DNA of 64,000 nucleotides, from contig CBDDEI010000002.1 of the NCBI GenBank assembly GCA_965226775.1, positions 372,001 through 436,000 of the forward strand, given 5' to 3'. Position numbers and translations under genes: made by a program. Positions 63,169 through 64,000 of the stretch are shown piece after piece. The first letter of the stretch is position 1. Each line of letters begins with the position of its first letter. This DNA is from CBDDEI01 sp965226775 (GTDB taxonomy: Bacteria > Chloroflexota > Dehalococcoidia > SHYD01). Under the pieces are notes generated by a model. The model worked only from the letters and a program-made list of their open reading frames with translations. It was not told the DNA's origin and searched no databases.

Positions 63169-64000
63169 GGAAACAAGGTCTCCCCTCTTATTAGCCGTGC
63201 AACATCGTTAAAGGTGACAATCGCAATCAGGCCCATAAGGACTACAAATCCCATCAGGTGCACCAGGCTCTCCCGCTCCGGGGAGATGCGGCGCCCCCGC
63301 CTGGCCCACTCGATACCTACGAACAGGATCCGACCGCCATCCAACATGGGTATGGGCAAAATATTGAGGATGGCGAGGTTCATGCTCAGGAGCGCCATCC
63401 ACTCCAGCAATGGTAGGACGCCGGCTCTGGCCACCTGTCCCGTTGCCTGGGCAATACCAACCGGCCCGGTCACAGCCGGCCCCTCAGAGCGGCTTACGAT
63501 TGCGGAAAAAATACCGTTCTTGAACAAACTCAGCATGTCGAATGATCGGCGCGTCCCCAATGCCAGTGCTTCGATAGGGGAATACGAGACCTCCCTTACA
63601 CTGCGTCCTGGCGCTGAAATCAGGACGCCCATAGGCCCCTCGCCTTCCGGCGGTTCCGCGCGAGGCGTCAAGGTAATGGACCGGGTAGCTCCGCCGCGCT
63701 GCACCTCCAGGGTCATCTCTTTGCCGAGGCTCTGCTCTACTAATCCCCTTACTTCTGAAAGGATGTTGACTCGCTGCCCGTTTACGGTGTGGAGCCGATC
63801 GCCTGCCTGAAGGCCCGCGGCAAAAGCAGGGGAGTTGGGCACTACCGCCTCTATGCGCACGGGTTCCTGGAAGGTAATGCCTGTTGGCCCTTGCCCAGCC
63901 GGAGGGGACCAGCGCGGCAGCACGTAGGCCGTTGCCTGGCGCCCATTCCGGTCGTACTGCAAGGCGATCTCGGAGCCCATGTTGAGCTGGAGGTTGTAGC
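63165..64000 (-). CDS. rseP: RseP-like site-2 protease, C-terminal part
   Basis: The frame is open to the right edge, so the N-terminus with HExxH lies outside the window. The visible part has one PDZ domain (about 40-115 from ATG 63980: VRIEAVVPNSPAFAAGLQAGD), then membrane helices with NILPIPMLDGGRIL, which holds the third zinc ligand Asp, and a last helix ending GETLFP. RseP cuts membrane-bound anti-sigma factors and signal peptide remnants. Overlap with ispG supports an operon. Confidence 0.9.
   Translation of the reverse strand, partial: YNLQLNMGSEIALQYDRNGRQATAYVLPRWSPPAGQGPTGITFQEPVRIEAVVPNSPAFAAGLQAGDRLHTVNGQRVNILSEVRGLVEQSLGKEMTLEVQRGGATRSITLTPRAEPPEGEGPMGVLISAPGRSVREVSYSPIEALALGTRRSFDMLSLFKNGIFSAIVSRSEGPAVTGPVGIAQATGQVARAGVLPLLEWMALLSMNLAILNILPIPMLDGGRILFVGIEWARRGRRISPERESLVHLMGFVVLMGLIAIVTFNDVARLIRGETLFP

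Overview
The window is a GC-rich bacterial chromosome segment. It most resembles a Chloroflexota genome, perhaps of the Dehalococcoidia/SAR202 type. The reasons are the dnaA-oriC-obgE-nadD block, many GTG and TTG starts, dispersed palindromic repeats of a kind often met in that phylum, and a set of ring-cleavage-like, VOC, cyclase and amidohydrolase genes among ordinary housekeeping genes. This placement is an inference from gene content; no rRNA is present.

Layout. 1-9 kb: end of a peptide-type ABC permease, purM, a frameshifted alr behind an unknown gene, then dnaA, a probable oriC with DnaA boxes, obgE, nadD, lipA and a DUF6544-like gene. 9-13 kb: a frameshifted MFS carrier, a cyclase-family hydrolase, a LigB-type dioxygenase and a second MFS carrier. 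14-20 kb: a tightly overlapping minus-strand operon of copper and redox character (His-rich protein, secreted anchored protein, small membrane protein, a CopC-CopD-cytochrome c fusion, beta-propeller lipoprotein, Rieske protein, thermonuclease). 20-30 kb: amidohydrolase, a split Fic gene, three tandem double-VOC genes, a divergent RtcB-like protein, a structured intergenic region, tRNA-Thr(CGT), a zinc dehydrogenase and a frameshifted dTDP-glucose dehydratase. 30-38 kb: repeat-rich DNA holding a duplicated 3' end of an ABC exporter gene, cvpA, an MFS gene, and two ABC half-transporters around a RidA gene.

38-51 kb: endonuclease V, prfB with the classic programmed +1 frameshift, a membrane-anchored metallopeptidase, a GNAT enzyme, a damaged thioredoxin-fold gene, and a six-gene minus-strand operon: inositol-3-phosphate synthase, two HX4D acyltransferases, a PHP phosphoesterase, a PimA-like glycosyltransferase and a CDP-alcohol phosphatidyltransferase. 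This looks like a complete route to an acylated phosphatidylinositol glycoside. Its first enzyme carries an N-terminal helix-turn-helix, and four ~75-bp repeats, each with a CACCAA/TTGGTG-type inverted repeat, lie directly upstream. I regard this possible self-regulating enzyme and its operator array as the most interesting system here.

51-64 kb: truB-rbfA-infB-ylxR-nusA behind a strong promoter and an attenuator-like hairpin, molybdate genes modAB divergent from an HTH gene and a Mop gene, then proS, two HicB-like proteins, ispG and the end of rseP. Five genes (alr, an MFS gene, Fic, rfbB and the thioredoxin-fold gene) carry indels that one or two edits would repair, so assembly error or strain mixture should be considered before calling them pseudogenes.
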